Shown one piece after another: positions 8,040 through 17,985 of a DNA stretch of 64,000 nucleotides (position 1 is its first letter; every line of letters begins with the position of its first letter). The notes below the pieces were generated by a model. It made no database searches, was not told the DNA's origin, and saw nothing but the letters and a program-made list of their open reading frames with translations. A program made the translations under genes and the position numbers. Location: contig CANQAP010000002.1 in NCBI GenBank assembly GCA_947589305.1, forward strand, positions 62,001 to 126,000, given 5' to 3'. This stretch comes from an uncultured Lachnospiraceae bacterium (lineage in GTDB: Bacteria; Bacillota; Clostridia; Lachnospirales; Lachnospiraceae).

Positions 8040-10514
8040 ATGAAGAAAAAGAAAGTACTTCTGGGATTATTGGCAGGCTGCTTCCTGCTCATCTGCATGT
8101 CGGTGCCGGTATACGCGGACGAGGATGATAAAGATGTGGAAAATAACGATTTTTCCGTGACGGTGGATGCCGGCTTGGACGGCATTGCCGTAGAGGGAAA
8201 GGCGGTGCCGGTGTCGGTCACGGTTGCAAACTCCGGTAAAGATTTTGTCGGAACCCTGCGGTTGATCATTCCGGCAACGTATGATGTCAAAAGTTTGGCG
8301 TTTGAAAAGGGAATCGCGATTCCAAGCGGATCGGAAAAGACGATCTCCATGTTACTGCCGTATCTGTCAAGTTCGACCGGTATGATACGGATAGAATTGG
8401 AAAATGAAAAGGGAAAAGTGATATATTCCAATCGGGAAAGCATAAAGCCGATTTCCGTCGGGCAAATGGCGGTCGTAGGGGTGTTAAGCGATGATTATAC
8501 CGCCTTGAATTATTTTGACGCTGAGCCGGTGGAGACGGGCTATACCATGGTTTCGTCTAAGATCATTCAGTTGACTGCGGCGAATATCCCGCAAACGGCA
8601 AAAGGGCTGGAAACCTGCGACTATATATTGATTGATAATTATAATACGTCTCAGCTTACGCAGGAGCAGTGCAATGCGATCATGAACTGGGTGGCAGACG
8701 GAGGGATGCTGATCTTCGGAACCGGTTCGAAAGCCTCTGTAACTTTGGAGGGATTTCAGGACGTTATCGGACCGATTTCCATTGGAAATCTGAACAAGAA
8801 ATCCATATTGCTGACCGGCGGTATCGCGGAGGAGGCGCAGTCGGTAGATGCGGCTTCGTTGTCGATGGAAGGCTGGGAAAATGTGGAATCGGATATTGCG
8901 GCAGGCGCGGAGGCATGGAAGTGCGGATACGGAAACGGCACGATGCTGATCCTAAGCTATGATCTGACGATGGAGCCGATTTCCAGTTGGAAGGAACAGG
9001 ATACACTGGCTTCCAATATTTTGCAAAGCGCGGGTAATGATCTAACGTTTACGAAGCTATGCTACGGAGGCGATAGCCAATACAATTCATGGACGATGGA
9101 ACGTCTTGTTAACAGTGTGGACGAAAACAAACTGCCAAATGCGCTTTTGTATGCAGGCATCTTTCTGATCTATGTGATCGGGATCGGACCGGTCTCGTAT
9201 CTGATCTTGAAGGCAAAGGATAAACGGGAAAAAATATGGATTGTGATGCCTGCCATTGCGCTGGGATGTACCATTTTGGTCTATCTGACCAGTATGATAT
9301 ACCACATCTACAAACCGTTTATTGATGCCGTTCATATTGTGAAATATAACAATCATTCGGTTGTTACGGATACCTATATGTCCATTCAGAGTCCGAAAGG
9401 CAGGGAATATGCGATTGATTTTGCGGAAGGGTATCAGGATATCGAAGGCTGGCAGCAGGATGTTGATTATGAGGAGTTTGACACAACGGATTTTACCTGC
9501 GCGGTGGTTCAGGAAGGGAATACGGCACGTCTGCGGGTCAATCAGACAAAAGCATTTGAACCGCAGTCCTTTAATATAAAAAAGGAGGAAATTCAGGAGG
9601 GAATCGGATTTGATATCAATCTCACCTGTCATTTAACGGATTTTGAGGGTACGATTACCAACAACACCGGGCATGACCTTGAAAATGTAGTTGTGGTTTA
9701 TCGTGATATGTATGCCGCCGTCGGAGATATGAAAAATGGTGATACTGTGGAGATTGGCGGTTTGAATGGTGGAGTATCGGTGTCAGGTATTAATACATCA
9801 TATTACTATTATGACATCATCCCACAGGAATGGATGGATGATTCGGCGGAGGATCATTGGTTTGATGTAGACAGAACAACATACCGGCGGCTGCTGATCA
9901 ATGAAAGAATGTATTCAGTCGCGGCAGAAATGTGTGATTCCCTTGCTCCCGATCAAGGCATAGTGTTTGGCATGATAGACGGATATGAGGAGGATCTGCT
10001 TCAGAACAATAATGCAAAAGTGTATTCGGCTGCAATGGCGGTTTCGTATTTTTATGAGATGGCGGAGGAATACAAAGGAACGTCACTCTATGTGGAAGAT
10101 ATTAATGATTATATGGTAGGCGGTCCTCTCATGCCATATGATTCCATGTATCCGGAGGGATATGACATCTTCTATGATACGGATACGAGACAGGTTTATA
10201 CGGGTAGCGGTGGCATGAGCGTTGTGGATATGACCGTTCTATATGATTTTTATTCATTGGATTTATCAGACGCCGTTTTGTTGGAATGGCCCGCTTATGA
10301 TGAGACATCCCTATGTGATGTTCAACTGTATAATTATACAACGCAGCAGTATGACGATGTATTTCAGGAGAAAGATGTTTATACGGTGGTGGATGATCTG
10401 ACGCCATATTTAGATGAAAATAATTGGATGATCATAAAATATGTCATACCGGATGGCAAGGATACTTATGAGTGGTATGCGCCGCAGATCAGTATTGGAG
10501 GTGAATTGGAATAA
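8040..10514 (+). CDS. Large exported/membrane protein with Ig-like N-terminus, glutamine-amidotransferase-like segment, TM helices and C-terminal acidic/Tyr-rich domain
   Basis: Signal peptide MKKKKVLLGLLAGCFLLICMSVPVYA; CDYILIDNYNTSQLTQEQCNAIMNWVADGGMLIFGTG; TM segments around aa 365-420. Confidence 0.8.
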   Translation: MKKKKVLLGLLAGCFLLICMSVPVYADEDDKDVENNDFSVTVDAGLDGIAVEGKAVPVSVTVANSGKDFVGTLRLIIPATYDVKSLAFEKGIAIPSGSEKTISMLLPYLSSSTGMIRIELENEKGKVIYSNRESIKPISVGQMAVVGVLSDDYTALNYFDAEPVETGYTMVSSKIIQLTAANIPQTAKGLETCDYILIDNYNTSQLTQEQCNAIMNWVADGGMLIFGTGSKASVTLEGFQDVIGPISIGNLNKKSILLTGGIAEEAQSVDAASLSMEGWENVESDIAAGAEAWKCGYGNGTMLILSYDLTMEPISSWKEQDTLASNILQSAGNDLTFTKLCYGGDSQYNSWTMERLVNSVDENKLPNALLYAGIFLIYVIGIGPVSYLILKAKDKREKIWIVMPAIALGCTILVYLTSMIYHIYKPFIDAVHIVKYNNHSVVTDTYMSIQSPKGREYAIDFAEGYQDIEGWQQDVDYEEFDTTDFTCAVVQEGNTARLRVNQTKAFEPQSFNIKKEEIQEGIGFDINLTCHLTDFEGTITNNTGHDLENVVVVYRDMYAAVGDMKNGDTVEIGGLNGGVSVSGINTSYYYYDIIPQEWMDDSAEDHWFDVDRTTYRRLLINERMYSVAAEMCDSLAPDQGIVFGMIDGYEEDLLQNNNAKVYSAAMAVSYFYEMAEEYKGTSLYVEDINDYMVGGPLMPYDSMYPEGYDIFYDTDTRQVYTGSGGMSVVDMTVLYDFYSLDLSDAVLLEWPAYDETSLCDVQLYNYTTQQYDDVFQEKDVYTVVDDLTPYLDENNWMIIKYVIPDGKDTYEWYAPQISIGGELE

Positions 10515-11446
10515 TGGTTACGATTCATAATCTGACTAAAAGCTACGGACGTTTTCGGGCATTGAACAATCTGAATCTGCATATTGACCAAGGGGATATC
10601 TTTGGCTTTGTCGGACCTAACGGAGCCGGTAAAACTACCACCATGCGGATTATCTGCGGATTGCTGCAGGCGGATTGGGGCGAAGTGTATATCGACGGTG
10701 TCGATGCGCTGATGCACAACGATATGATCAAACGTAAAGTGGGCTATGTACCGGACTTTTTTGGAGTCTATGATAATTTTAAGGTGATGGAATATATGGA
10801 ATTCTATGGTTCCATGTACGACCTGAATGGGGAGACCCTTCATAAAACGATTCTTGGACTGCTTGACTTGGTCAATCTATCAGATAAACAGGACGCGTAT
10901 GTAGATGGTTTATCAAGAGGTATGAAGCAGCGGTTATGTGTGGCAAGGGCGTTGATCCATAATCCGAAATTACTGATCTTGGACGAACCGGCTTCCGGCT
11001 TGGATCCGAGAGCCAGATTTGAAATGAAAGAGGTACTGAAGAATCTCGGGGCTATGGGTAAAACGATCATTATCAGTTCGCATATTTTGCCGGAGCTGGG
11101 TGAAATGTGCAATAGCATCGGCGTGATGGAAAAGGGAAATTTGGTGGCAAGCGGCAAGGTAGAGGAGATCACCAGACGTTCCCGCCATTCCAACCCTCTG
11201 ACGATACGGGTGCTGGACAACAAGGATACCGCCATTCAGATCTTGAAACAGACGCCTTGGGTAGAAAAGATCTCGATCCGGGACGATTCGATTATCATTG
11301 CCTTTTCCGGAGATGACGAAGAAATGTCGCAGCTCCTTTCGGCTTTAGTCACTGGCGGTGTAAAAGTGTCGAATTTCCATCGGGAACCGGGTAACTTGGA
11401 GACTCTCTTCCTTGAAATAACAGGAGGTGCAAAAGATGCTAGATAA
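10514..11446 (+). CDS. ABC transporter ATP-binding protein
   Basis: Walker A GPNGAGKTTT, signature LSRGMKQRL, Walker B LLILDEPASGLDP. Confidence 0.95.
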   Translation: MVTIHNLTKSYGRFRALNNLNLHIDQGDIFGFVGPNGAGKTTTMRIICGLLQADWGEVYIDGVDALMHNDMIKRKVGYVPDFFGVYDNFKVMEYMEFYGSMYDLNGETLHKTILGLLDLVNLSDKQDAYVDGLSRGMKQRLCVARALIHNPKLLILDEPASGLDPRARFEMKEVLKNLGAMGKTIIISSHILPELGEMCNSIGVMEKGNLVASGKVEEITRRSRHSNPLTIRVLDNKDTAIQILKQTPWVEKISIRDDSIIIAFSGDDEEMSQLLSALVTGGVKVSNFHREPGNLETLFLEITGGAKDAR

Positions 11447-12587
11447 AATCAAACACATTCGCAAGATGAACATGAATCCGATCTTAAAGAAAGAATTACG
11501 GTTAGGTTCAAGAAGTATCCGGATTCCTCTCGCCGTCATGTTTTATGACATTGTGCTGGCGGCGATCGCAGTGATCAATATTGCCGTGGTATCGATGGGC
11601 AACCGCATGGCTGAAGATATCAATTTTTCCGGCTATCTGTCTGTGTTTCAAGTGATCGGATGGACACAATTAGGTATCACAATGTTGATCGTACCGATTT
11701 TGACGGCGGGTTCGATTGCCGGAGAACGGGAAAAACAGACCTTGGAAATTATGTTGACAACACCGAAAAAGCCGATAACGATCATATGCGGGAAATTGCT
11801 GGCATCTTTATCAAATTATCTGATCTTTGTGATCTCCAGTATTCCGATCATGGCAATCGCCTTTGTATTGGGCGGAATGAATTGGTTCGCATTATTGGGG
11901 TATATTGTCATGGTGATCGTGCTGGCTGTTTATTTGGGAAGCATCGGAGTATTTTGCTCGAGCGTATTTAAAAAAACCATTATCTCCATTGTTATGAGCT
12001 TCTTACTGGAAGGATTGATCTTGTCAATCCCGTTTTGTATTTTCTTTGGTGTGATTATTGTGGTAGAATTGGTCGCAGAGATTTATAATGACGCCATGTT
12101 AAACACAGCGGCTGCGTGGTGGGATCCGAATTTTGGGATATTGCCGCTGATCCTTACCGTGCATCCGTTAACCGGATTTTTTGACTATATGATGCGGGTT
12201 ATGAATCTGACATCCATCTCAGAGATTTTAAAAAGTGCCAACTGTTTCGGGAAAATTATGCCGATCTTGGCAAACGCTTGGATACCGTTGAATATCATCT
12301 GTTCCGGAGGAATCAGTTATTTCTTTCTTCGTATGGCGGCAAAGAGTCTGAATCCGCTGAAAAAGGGAAAGAAGAAAAAAATTGCGGCTCAGAACCGCTA
12401 TATGCAGGCGCAGCAAAAGAAACCGGCGGGCGTTCCTCCGCAGGAACAGGCACAGTTGTATCAACCTCAACAGCCGCCGGCAAACGGACAGGCGACGCAG
12501 CCACCCGTTCCGGATATGAACGGGATCACGGAGCGGCTGACACAGCCGGATCTTCCCGCACGGCAGGAGCAGAAGGAATCACAATAA
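11436..12587 (+). CDS. ABC-2 type transporter permease with Gln/Pro-rich cytoplasmic tail
   Basis: Multiple TM helices; GSIAGEREKQTLEIMLTTPKKPITIICGKL motif of ABC-2 permeases; Q/P-rich C-terminus. Confidence 0.85.
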   Translation: MLDKIKHIRKMNMNPILKKELRLGSRSIRIPLAVMFYDIVLAAIAVINIAVVSMGNRMAEDINFSGYLSVFQVIGWTQLGITMLIVPILTAGSIAGEREKQTLEIMLTTPKKPITIICGKLLASLSNYLIFVISSIPIMAIAFVLGGMNWFALLGYIVMVIVLAVYLGSIGVFCSSVFKKTIISIVMSFLLEGLILSIPFCIFFGVIIVVELVAEIYNDAMLNTAAAWWDPNFGILPLILTVHPLTGFFDYMMRVMNLTSISEILKSANCFGKIMPILANAWIPLNIICSGGISYFFLRMAAKSLNPLKKGKKKKIAAQNRYMQAQQKKPAGVPPQEQAQLYQPQQPPANGQATQPPVPDMNGITERLTQPDLPARQEQKESQ

Positions 12588-12635
12588 GGCGTTGCGGGAT
12601 CAGAAGGACGCAGGGTGAGAAAAAGGAGGCTGTTT

Positions 12636-14213
12636 ATGAGTCAAATGGATTCTCAGATATTGAAGTTTATAAAGCGGGTTCGCAAACGGATGACGGAACA
12701 GAACATCCTTCGTTTTGGAAGTTACGGAATTATCGGTGGATTTGGGATCGCTGTGATCTGTTCCCTGATCGCGTTATTTGTTCCGTGGTATTATGCGGTG
12801 CTGGTCTCTCTCTTGGCGGTGGCGGCAGGCGTAGCGGCAGGCATTGTATTCGGCATCCTGAGACGACCGGATCTCAAAAAAGCCGCGCTGGCTTTGGACG
12901 CCCACGGCTTTCATGAGCGGCTGATCACGTCGTATGAATTGGCGGGAAAAGAAGATCCGCTTAGCTTGATGCAGAAACAGGATACGGTTCGCCGGATCGG
13001 AAACTTTCAGATACGAAAAGTGTTTCCGTTAAACATACGTTGGCAGATCCTGACGGCTATGTTGGGACTGGCGTTGATCTTTACGTTGGTTAGTCTGATT
13101 CCGTCTGCCGCAAAAGACACGGCACAGGAACGACATGAGATTGAAATTCAGGCAGAGGAAGAAACGGAAAAGATAGAAGAAGCGATCGAGCATATTAAGA
13201 AAATCGAGGACTTTTCCGAACAGGAGCGGGAAGCGATGATCGCCGCCTTGGAAGAGTCCATTAAGGAATTACAGGAGGCAGAGACGGCGGAGGATCTGGA
13301 GCATGCCAAAGAACGGATATCGGTTAAAATGGCTCAGGAAGCCGATCAGACGCAGAATCGTTCGATGCGGGAGGAATTGCAGTATTTATCGGATGCACTC
13401 TCAGAGGAAACGAAAAGCGAAGAACAGCAGCTTGCTGAAGACTTGAACGATCTGCAAAAGGACTTACAGAATCTGAATGAAAATACCAGTGATGTCGACC
13501 GGCAAGCCATTGCGGACGAGTTGCAGCGCTTAGGGCAGCAGACCGGAAATCAGGCAATGCAGGATGCGGCGCAGGACGTGGCAGATAATCAGATGACGTC
13601 GCAGCAGATGCAGTCCCTGCAGCAGACGGTTGCATCGGAACAGGCGAATCTCCAAAATCAGACGCAGACTGCCAATAATAATCAAAATAATCAGACACAG
13701 ACGAACAACAGTCAGAATACTCCGGGCGAACCGAATCAGTCGAATGCCCAGAACTCACAGAACGGGCAGGTTTCTTCCGTCAATAATCAGATGCAGAACG
13801 GACAAAATACACAGAACACACAAAATCCGCAGAATGCACAGAATGGTCAGAACGGACAGGACGGACAAAACGGCTCGGGACAGGACGGGTCGAATTCCGG
13901 TGGACAGGGGAACAGCGGTTATGATACCGGAAGTCAGGAAGGAACGCAGCAAACAACCGGACAGAACGGGCAAATGATCACCATTCCGAACCGGGAAGAG
14001 CAGAATAACGAAGCGTTGAATAATTTGGTGAATCCGAACGGTACATCGGCTACCCAAAAGGGAGGAGAAGCTTGGGCAGGCACTTCGGTTGATTACCAGC
14101 AGGTACTGGGCGAATATTCACAGAACGCTTACAGTAAGGTCGAAGGTTCCAACTATCCGACCGGGGTTCAGGATATCGTTAAATCTTATTTCGATGAATT
14201 AAATAAGCAATAA
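12636..14213 (+). CDS. Membrane-anchored coiled-coil protein with Q/N/G-rich low-complexity C-terminal half
   Basis: Shine-Dalgarno AAAAAGGAGG then ATG at 12636; TM helices near the N-terminus and aa ~140-160; E/K-rich heptad region; NNQNNQTQTNNSQN...QNGQNGQDGQNGSGQ tract. Confidence 0.75.
   Translation: MSQMDSQILKFIKRVRKRMTEQNILRFGSYGIIGGFGIAVICSLIALFVPWYYAVLVSLLAVAAGVAAGIVFGILRRPDLKKAALALDAHGFHERLITSYELAGKEDPLSLMQKQDTVRRIGNFQIRKVFPLNIRWQILTAMLGLALIFTLVSLIPSAAKDTAQERHEIEIQAEEETEKIEEAIEHIKKIEDFSEQEREAMIAALEESIKELQEAETAEDLEHAKERISVKMAQEADQTQNRSMREELQYLSDALSEETKSEEQQLAEDLNDLQKDLQNLNENTSDVDRQAIADELQRLGQQTGNQAMQDAAQDVADNQMTSQQMQSLQQTVASEQANLQNQTQTANNNQNNQTQTNNSQNTPGEPNQSNAQNSQNGQVSSVNNQMQNGQNTQNTQNPQNAQNGQNGQDGQNGSGQDGSNSGGQGNSGYDTGSQEGTQQTTGQNGQMITIPNREEQNNEALNNLVNPNGTSATQKGGEAWAGTSVDYQQVLGEYSQNAYSKVEGSNYPTGVQDIVKSYFDELNKQ
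13645..13935 (+). repeat. Low-complexity coding repeat (degenerate CARAAY/GGNCAR units encoding Q/N/G)
   Basis: Visible iteration: cagaacggacaaaatacacagaacacacaaaatccgcagaatgcacagaatggtcagaacggacaggacggacaaaacgg. Confidence 0.7.
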
Positions 14214-14224
14214 GGAGAAGGATT

Positions 14225-15199
14225 ATGATTCAGAATGAACAGGAAATGACACAGATTGTGGAACAGGTATTGCAGTGTGAAGCGGAAATCGGAAAATGGA
14301 TCATCGGACAGACATCGATTATCCGGCAAATGCTGATCGCGATTTTAACGGATGGAAACGTGTTGCTCGAAGGTGTGCCGGGTGTCGGAAAGACACAGAT
14401 GGTAAAGGCGATCGCCAAGAGTATGAATCTGGCGTTTTCCCGGATTCAGTTTACGCCGGATCTGATGCCGGCGGACGTTACGGGTACGAATTTGATCATA
14501 AAGGAAGACGGACAGAATAAATTCCAATTTGAAGCCGGACCGATTTTTGCCAATATCGTACTGGCGGATGAGATCAACCGTGCCACACCGAAAACGCAGT
14601 CTGCCCTGTTGGAAGCCATGCAGGAAAAGACGGTAACGGTAGGAAAACAGACCTATCTGATGCCAAAGCCGTTTATGGTGCTGGCAACACAGAATCCGAT
14701 CGAGAATGAAGGCACTTATCCGTTGCCGGAAGCACAGCTTGACCGGTTTTTATTTAAGTTAAATGTACGCTTCCCTTCCAAAGAAGAACTGAAGGAGATT
14801 GTGAATCTGACGGTCAATCAGAAAGAAACCGCTGTCAGACCGGTAATGACCGGTGAAGATATCTTAAGGATCCGTCAGGTCATCTATGACATGCCGATCG
14901 CAGATGCGGTGATGGATTATGCCATGAATCTGGTGTATAATACGCATCCGGAGATGAAAGACGTACCGGATATCACGAAGAAATATATAGCGAACGGTGC
15001 CAGTCCGCGTGCGGCGCAGGCAATTGTGAAAACCGCCAAGGCCCGCGCATTGATGGATCATCGCTTCAACGTATCGTTTGAGGATATTCAATATGTGGCA
15101 TTTCCGGTGCTGCGGCATCGTATCATCTGTAATTTTGAAGCATTGTCCGATAATATGACACCGGATAAGATCATTGCGCAACTCATTCAGATACAGTAA
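14225..15199 (+). CDS. MoxR-family AAA+ ATPase
   Basis: GNVLLEGVPGVGKTQMVKAIAKSM, IVLADEINRATPKTQSALLEAMQEKTVT and ATQNPIENEGTYPLPEAQLDRFLFKL. Confidence 0.95.
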   Translation: MIQNEQEMTQIVEQVLQCEAEIGKWIIGQTSIIRQMLIAILTDGNVLLEGVPGVGKTQMVKAIAKSMNLAFSRIQFTPDLMPADVTGTNLIIKEDGQNKFQFEAGPIFANIVLADEINRATPKTQSALLEAMQEKTVTVGKQTYLMPKPFMVLATQNPIENEGTYPLPEAQLDRFLFKLNVRFPSKEELKEIVNLTVNQKETAVRPVMTGEDILRIRQVIYDMPIADAVMDYAMNLVYNTHPEMKDVPDITKKYIANGASPRAAQAIVKTAKARALMDHRFNVSFEDIQYVAFPVLRHRIICNFEALSDNMTPDKIIAQLIQIQ

Positions 15200-15213
15200 C
15201 GGGCGGGTAAGAT

Positions 15214-16095
15214 ATGGCAGAAACGTTATTTGACCAAGATTTTTTTGATAAATTGAATCATCTTGCGATCGCGATGAATGCTTACATGACGCACGGAACA
15301 GGCGGCGGAAGAAAATCCAATGCCAAAGGCAGTTCCGTAGAGTTTTCGGATTATCGGGAGTATATACCGGGAGATGATATCCGCAGGATCGACTGGGGCG
15401 CTTATGGACGCTTGGATAAGTTATATATTAAGCGGTTTATGGAAGAAAAAGAAGGAATCTTCCACATCTTTATCGATACTTCCAAATCCATGTCGTTCGG
15501 AGAACCGCCGAAATCGAAAATCGCCCTTCAGTTGGCAGGCGCTTTGGCATATTTGATCCTGAATAATCTGGATCGCGTCTACGTCAGTAAAATGCAGGAG
15601 AATACATTGACCGTCGGAAAAGGAAGAGCCGGTAAGCAGGCGTTTCGTTCCGTCGTGCAGGAATTGGAGACGATCGCATTTGACGGAAAAACAAATCTGA
15701 ATCAGGCAATTACGGCACGCCGCTTTCAGGGAAGCGGTGTTTCGATCATCATCAGCGATTTTTTGGATGAACAGGGTATTGAAGAAGCGGTCAAGTATCT
15801 GCGTTATAAAAAACAGAAAGTGATCCTGATTCAGATTTTGGCGAGACAGGAAATCGAGATCGAGGGCGACGGCACCGTGAATCTGCTGGATATGGAAACC
15901 GGCGAAGAAGTGCGGCTGACGTTGAATCGCATGAGCATTGAGCAATATCAACAAGCCTTACACAATCTCAGGGAGCGTTTGAAGGCTTTGGCGCGGAAAT
16001 ATGAGATGACTTATATTCAGATGATTGCGGATGAACCGCTGGATAAGTTTTTGTTTGATCATGTATGTAATCAGGGAATGATTGTTCGGAAATAG
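15214..16095 (+). CDS. DUF58 domain-containing protein
   Basis: GSSVEFSDYREYIPGDDIRRIDWGAYGRLDKLYIKRFMEEKE is the DUF58 hallmark; directly follows moxR-like gene. Confidence 0.92.
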   Translation: MAETLFDQDFFDKLNHLAIAMNAYMTHGTGGGRKSNAKGSSVEFSDYREYIPGDDIRRIDWGAYGRLDKLYIKRFMEEKEGIFHIFIDTSKSMSFGEPPKSKIALQLAGALAYLILNNLDRVYVSKMQENTLTVGKGRAGKQAFRSVVQELETIAFDGKTNLNQAITARRFQGSGVSIIISDFLDEQGIEEAVKYLRYKKQKVILIQILARQEIEIEGDGTVNLLDMETGEEVRLTLNRMSIEQYQQALHNLRERLKALARKYEMTYIQMIADEPLDKFLFDHVCNQGMIVRK

Positions 16096-16147
16096 ACAGG
16101 CGGCTCAAATGATTCGGAAAACAAAACGTGGGATATGGTGACGGGAT

Positions 16148-17971
16148 ATGACAATGAGTAATTGGTGGCCTCTTGCTTTGCTGGTCTGCATACCGCTTAT
16201 CATTTTGCTCTATATGTTAAAGCAAAAAGCAAGAGAGTATCCGTTTTCCTCCGGCATGTTATGGAGAGAAATCTACAACAATATAGAAGCAACAAAACCA
16301 TGGGATAAGCTCAAGAAAAACCTGCTGATGATCCTACAGATCCTGACGGTTCTTTTGTTGATCTTGGCGTTAATGGCTCCATATTTAAAGCACGGCGGAA
16401 GAAGATATGATAATGTTGTGATCGTCATAGACACCAGTGCCAGTATGGGCATTCGTTACAACGAAAACAGGACCCGTATGGAAGAAGCGATCGATCGGGC
16501 ATGTGATTATGTGGATTCACTGAATGAAACAGCGCAAGTGACCATTCTGACGTCCAATCAGGAAGCGGGTATCATCCGAGCCGGAGTGACAGAGAAAGCG
16601 GAATTGCGCAATGCGCTGCGGGAACTCACAGTGACGGATCTGAGCGGCGATACTACGCCTGCAGTCAGTGTGGTGCAATCCATGGCAAATCAGTGGGAAC
16701 AGTACGATGCCGTCTTTCTGACGGATACGCCGGTGGAACTGGGGAATCTTCAGGCACAGGTGATTAATTTATATTCGGATTATAAAAATCTTTCCATGGA
16801 TTATATCAGCTACGGAACGGAATATGACGAGGATGGCAATGCCTCGTTGACCGTCATCGGTAAGATCACAAACGGAACGCAGGAAGATGTGACAACGGAT
16901 GTCAATCTCTATGGAGATGACGTCCTTTTAATGGTGCAGAGTGTTCAGGTGCCGGCGAACGGTTCACAGATTGTTTATTTTCAGGGCGTCGCGTTTGACG
17001 GCAGGGTTCTGATGGCGGAAATCAATAATAAAGATGATTTGGATGCGGATAATCGGGCATACGCGACACAAAATTTTGAAACGCGCAAGAAGGCGTTATT
17101 GGTTACAAATGACAACATGTTTTTGGAAAAAGCCATTGTCAATATGGCTTGGGTCGATTTGTACAAGACGAATCAATTATCTGCGGTCGGACAGGAGGAC
17201 GCCTATGACCTGTACATTTTTGACGGAATGGTACCGGATACGCTGCCGGAGCAGGGCAATCTGATCTATATCAATCCTCCGGCTGGAGGTGACATTCAGG
17301 TAACGGCGCCGATCCAAAATGTGAGTTTGGTATTTACGGATACAGAGATCACAAAATATGTAGCGGATTTTTCCTTTGGCGCTTCGGAAGCGAAAGAATA
17401 TGAGCGACCGATCTGGGCGGATAGTTTTATCAGCAGCGGCAGTGGCTGTGTCGGATATTACGGAGAAAATGCGGGCAGACGGCTGGCTGTCATTGGATTT
17501 GATCTGCATCAGTCAGATCTGGCACTGCAGGCGGAGTTCCCGATCCTGATTTCCAATCTGATGGAATATATGATGGTCAGTGGAATGGTATCGGAAGATG
17601 ATTATGAAACCGGGGATAAGATTGTCTTTAACGGCGTGCTAAACGGTTCCGATCTGACGGTGTGCAATCCATCAGGGGAGGAGACAACGCTGGCGGCTGC
17701 CGTGACGACGACTGCTTATACCGATACCGGTCAGGCGGGTATTTATTCTGTTACGCAGACAGTGGATAATGAGGAAAAACAGGAATGGTTTGCCGTACGC
17801 TTTCCGGTCGATGCAGAATCCCATCAGGACGGGGAAGCGATAACCGAAACGGAAACCGTAGGGGAAGATGAAAAGAATCTGACAGGCGGAAGGGAATTAC
17901 GCAATCTGATCGTCTTGCTGATATTGCTGGCATTGGCTGTAGAATGGTTTGTCTATGTGCGCCAGCATTGA
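16148..17971 (+). CDS. BatA-like membrane protein with VWA domain
   Basis: N-terminal TM region; MIDAS-like VVIVIDTSASMGIRYNENRTRMEEAI; C-terminal TM. Confidence 0.85.
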   Translation: MTMSNWWPLALLVCIPLIILLYMLKQKAREYPFSSGMLWREIYNNIEATKPWDKLKKNLLMILQILTVLLLILALMAPYLKHGGRRYDNVVIVIDTSASMGIRYNENRTRMEEAIDRACDYVDSLNETAQVTILTSNQEAGIIRAGVTEKAELRNALRELTVTDLSGDTTPAVSVVQSMANQWEQYDAVFLTDTPVELGNLQAQVINLYSDYKNLSMDYISYGTEYDEDGNASLTVIGKITNGTQEDVTTDVNLYGDDVLLMVQSVQVPANGSQIVYFQGVAFDGRVLMAEINNKDDLDADNRAYATQNFETRKKALLVTNDNMFLEKAIVNMAWVDLYKTNQLSAVGQEDAYDLYIFDGMVPDTLPEQGNLIYINPPAGGDIQVTAPIQNVSLVFTDTEITKYVADFSFGASEAKEYERPIWADSFISSGSGCVGYYGENAGRRLAVIGFDLHQSDLALQAEFPILISNLMEYMMVSGMVSEDDYETGDKIVFNGVLNGSDLTVCNPSGEETTLAAAVTTTAYTDTGQAGIYSVTQTVDNEEKQEWFAVRFPVDAESHQDGEAITETETVGEDEKNLTGGRELRNLIVLLILLALAVEWFVYVRQH

Positions 17972-17985
17972 GTTTGGAGGAAGAC

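Noticed and set aside
12278-12916. 212-aa + strand ORF spanning the permease end and the next gene
   Set aside because: Alternate frame through the Q/P-rich coding tail; overlaps two well-supported genes.
13645-13935. CRISPR or true tandem DNA repeat array
   Set aside because: Repetition is coding low complexity (Q/N/G) with irregular units, no spacers and no cas genes.
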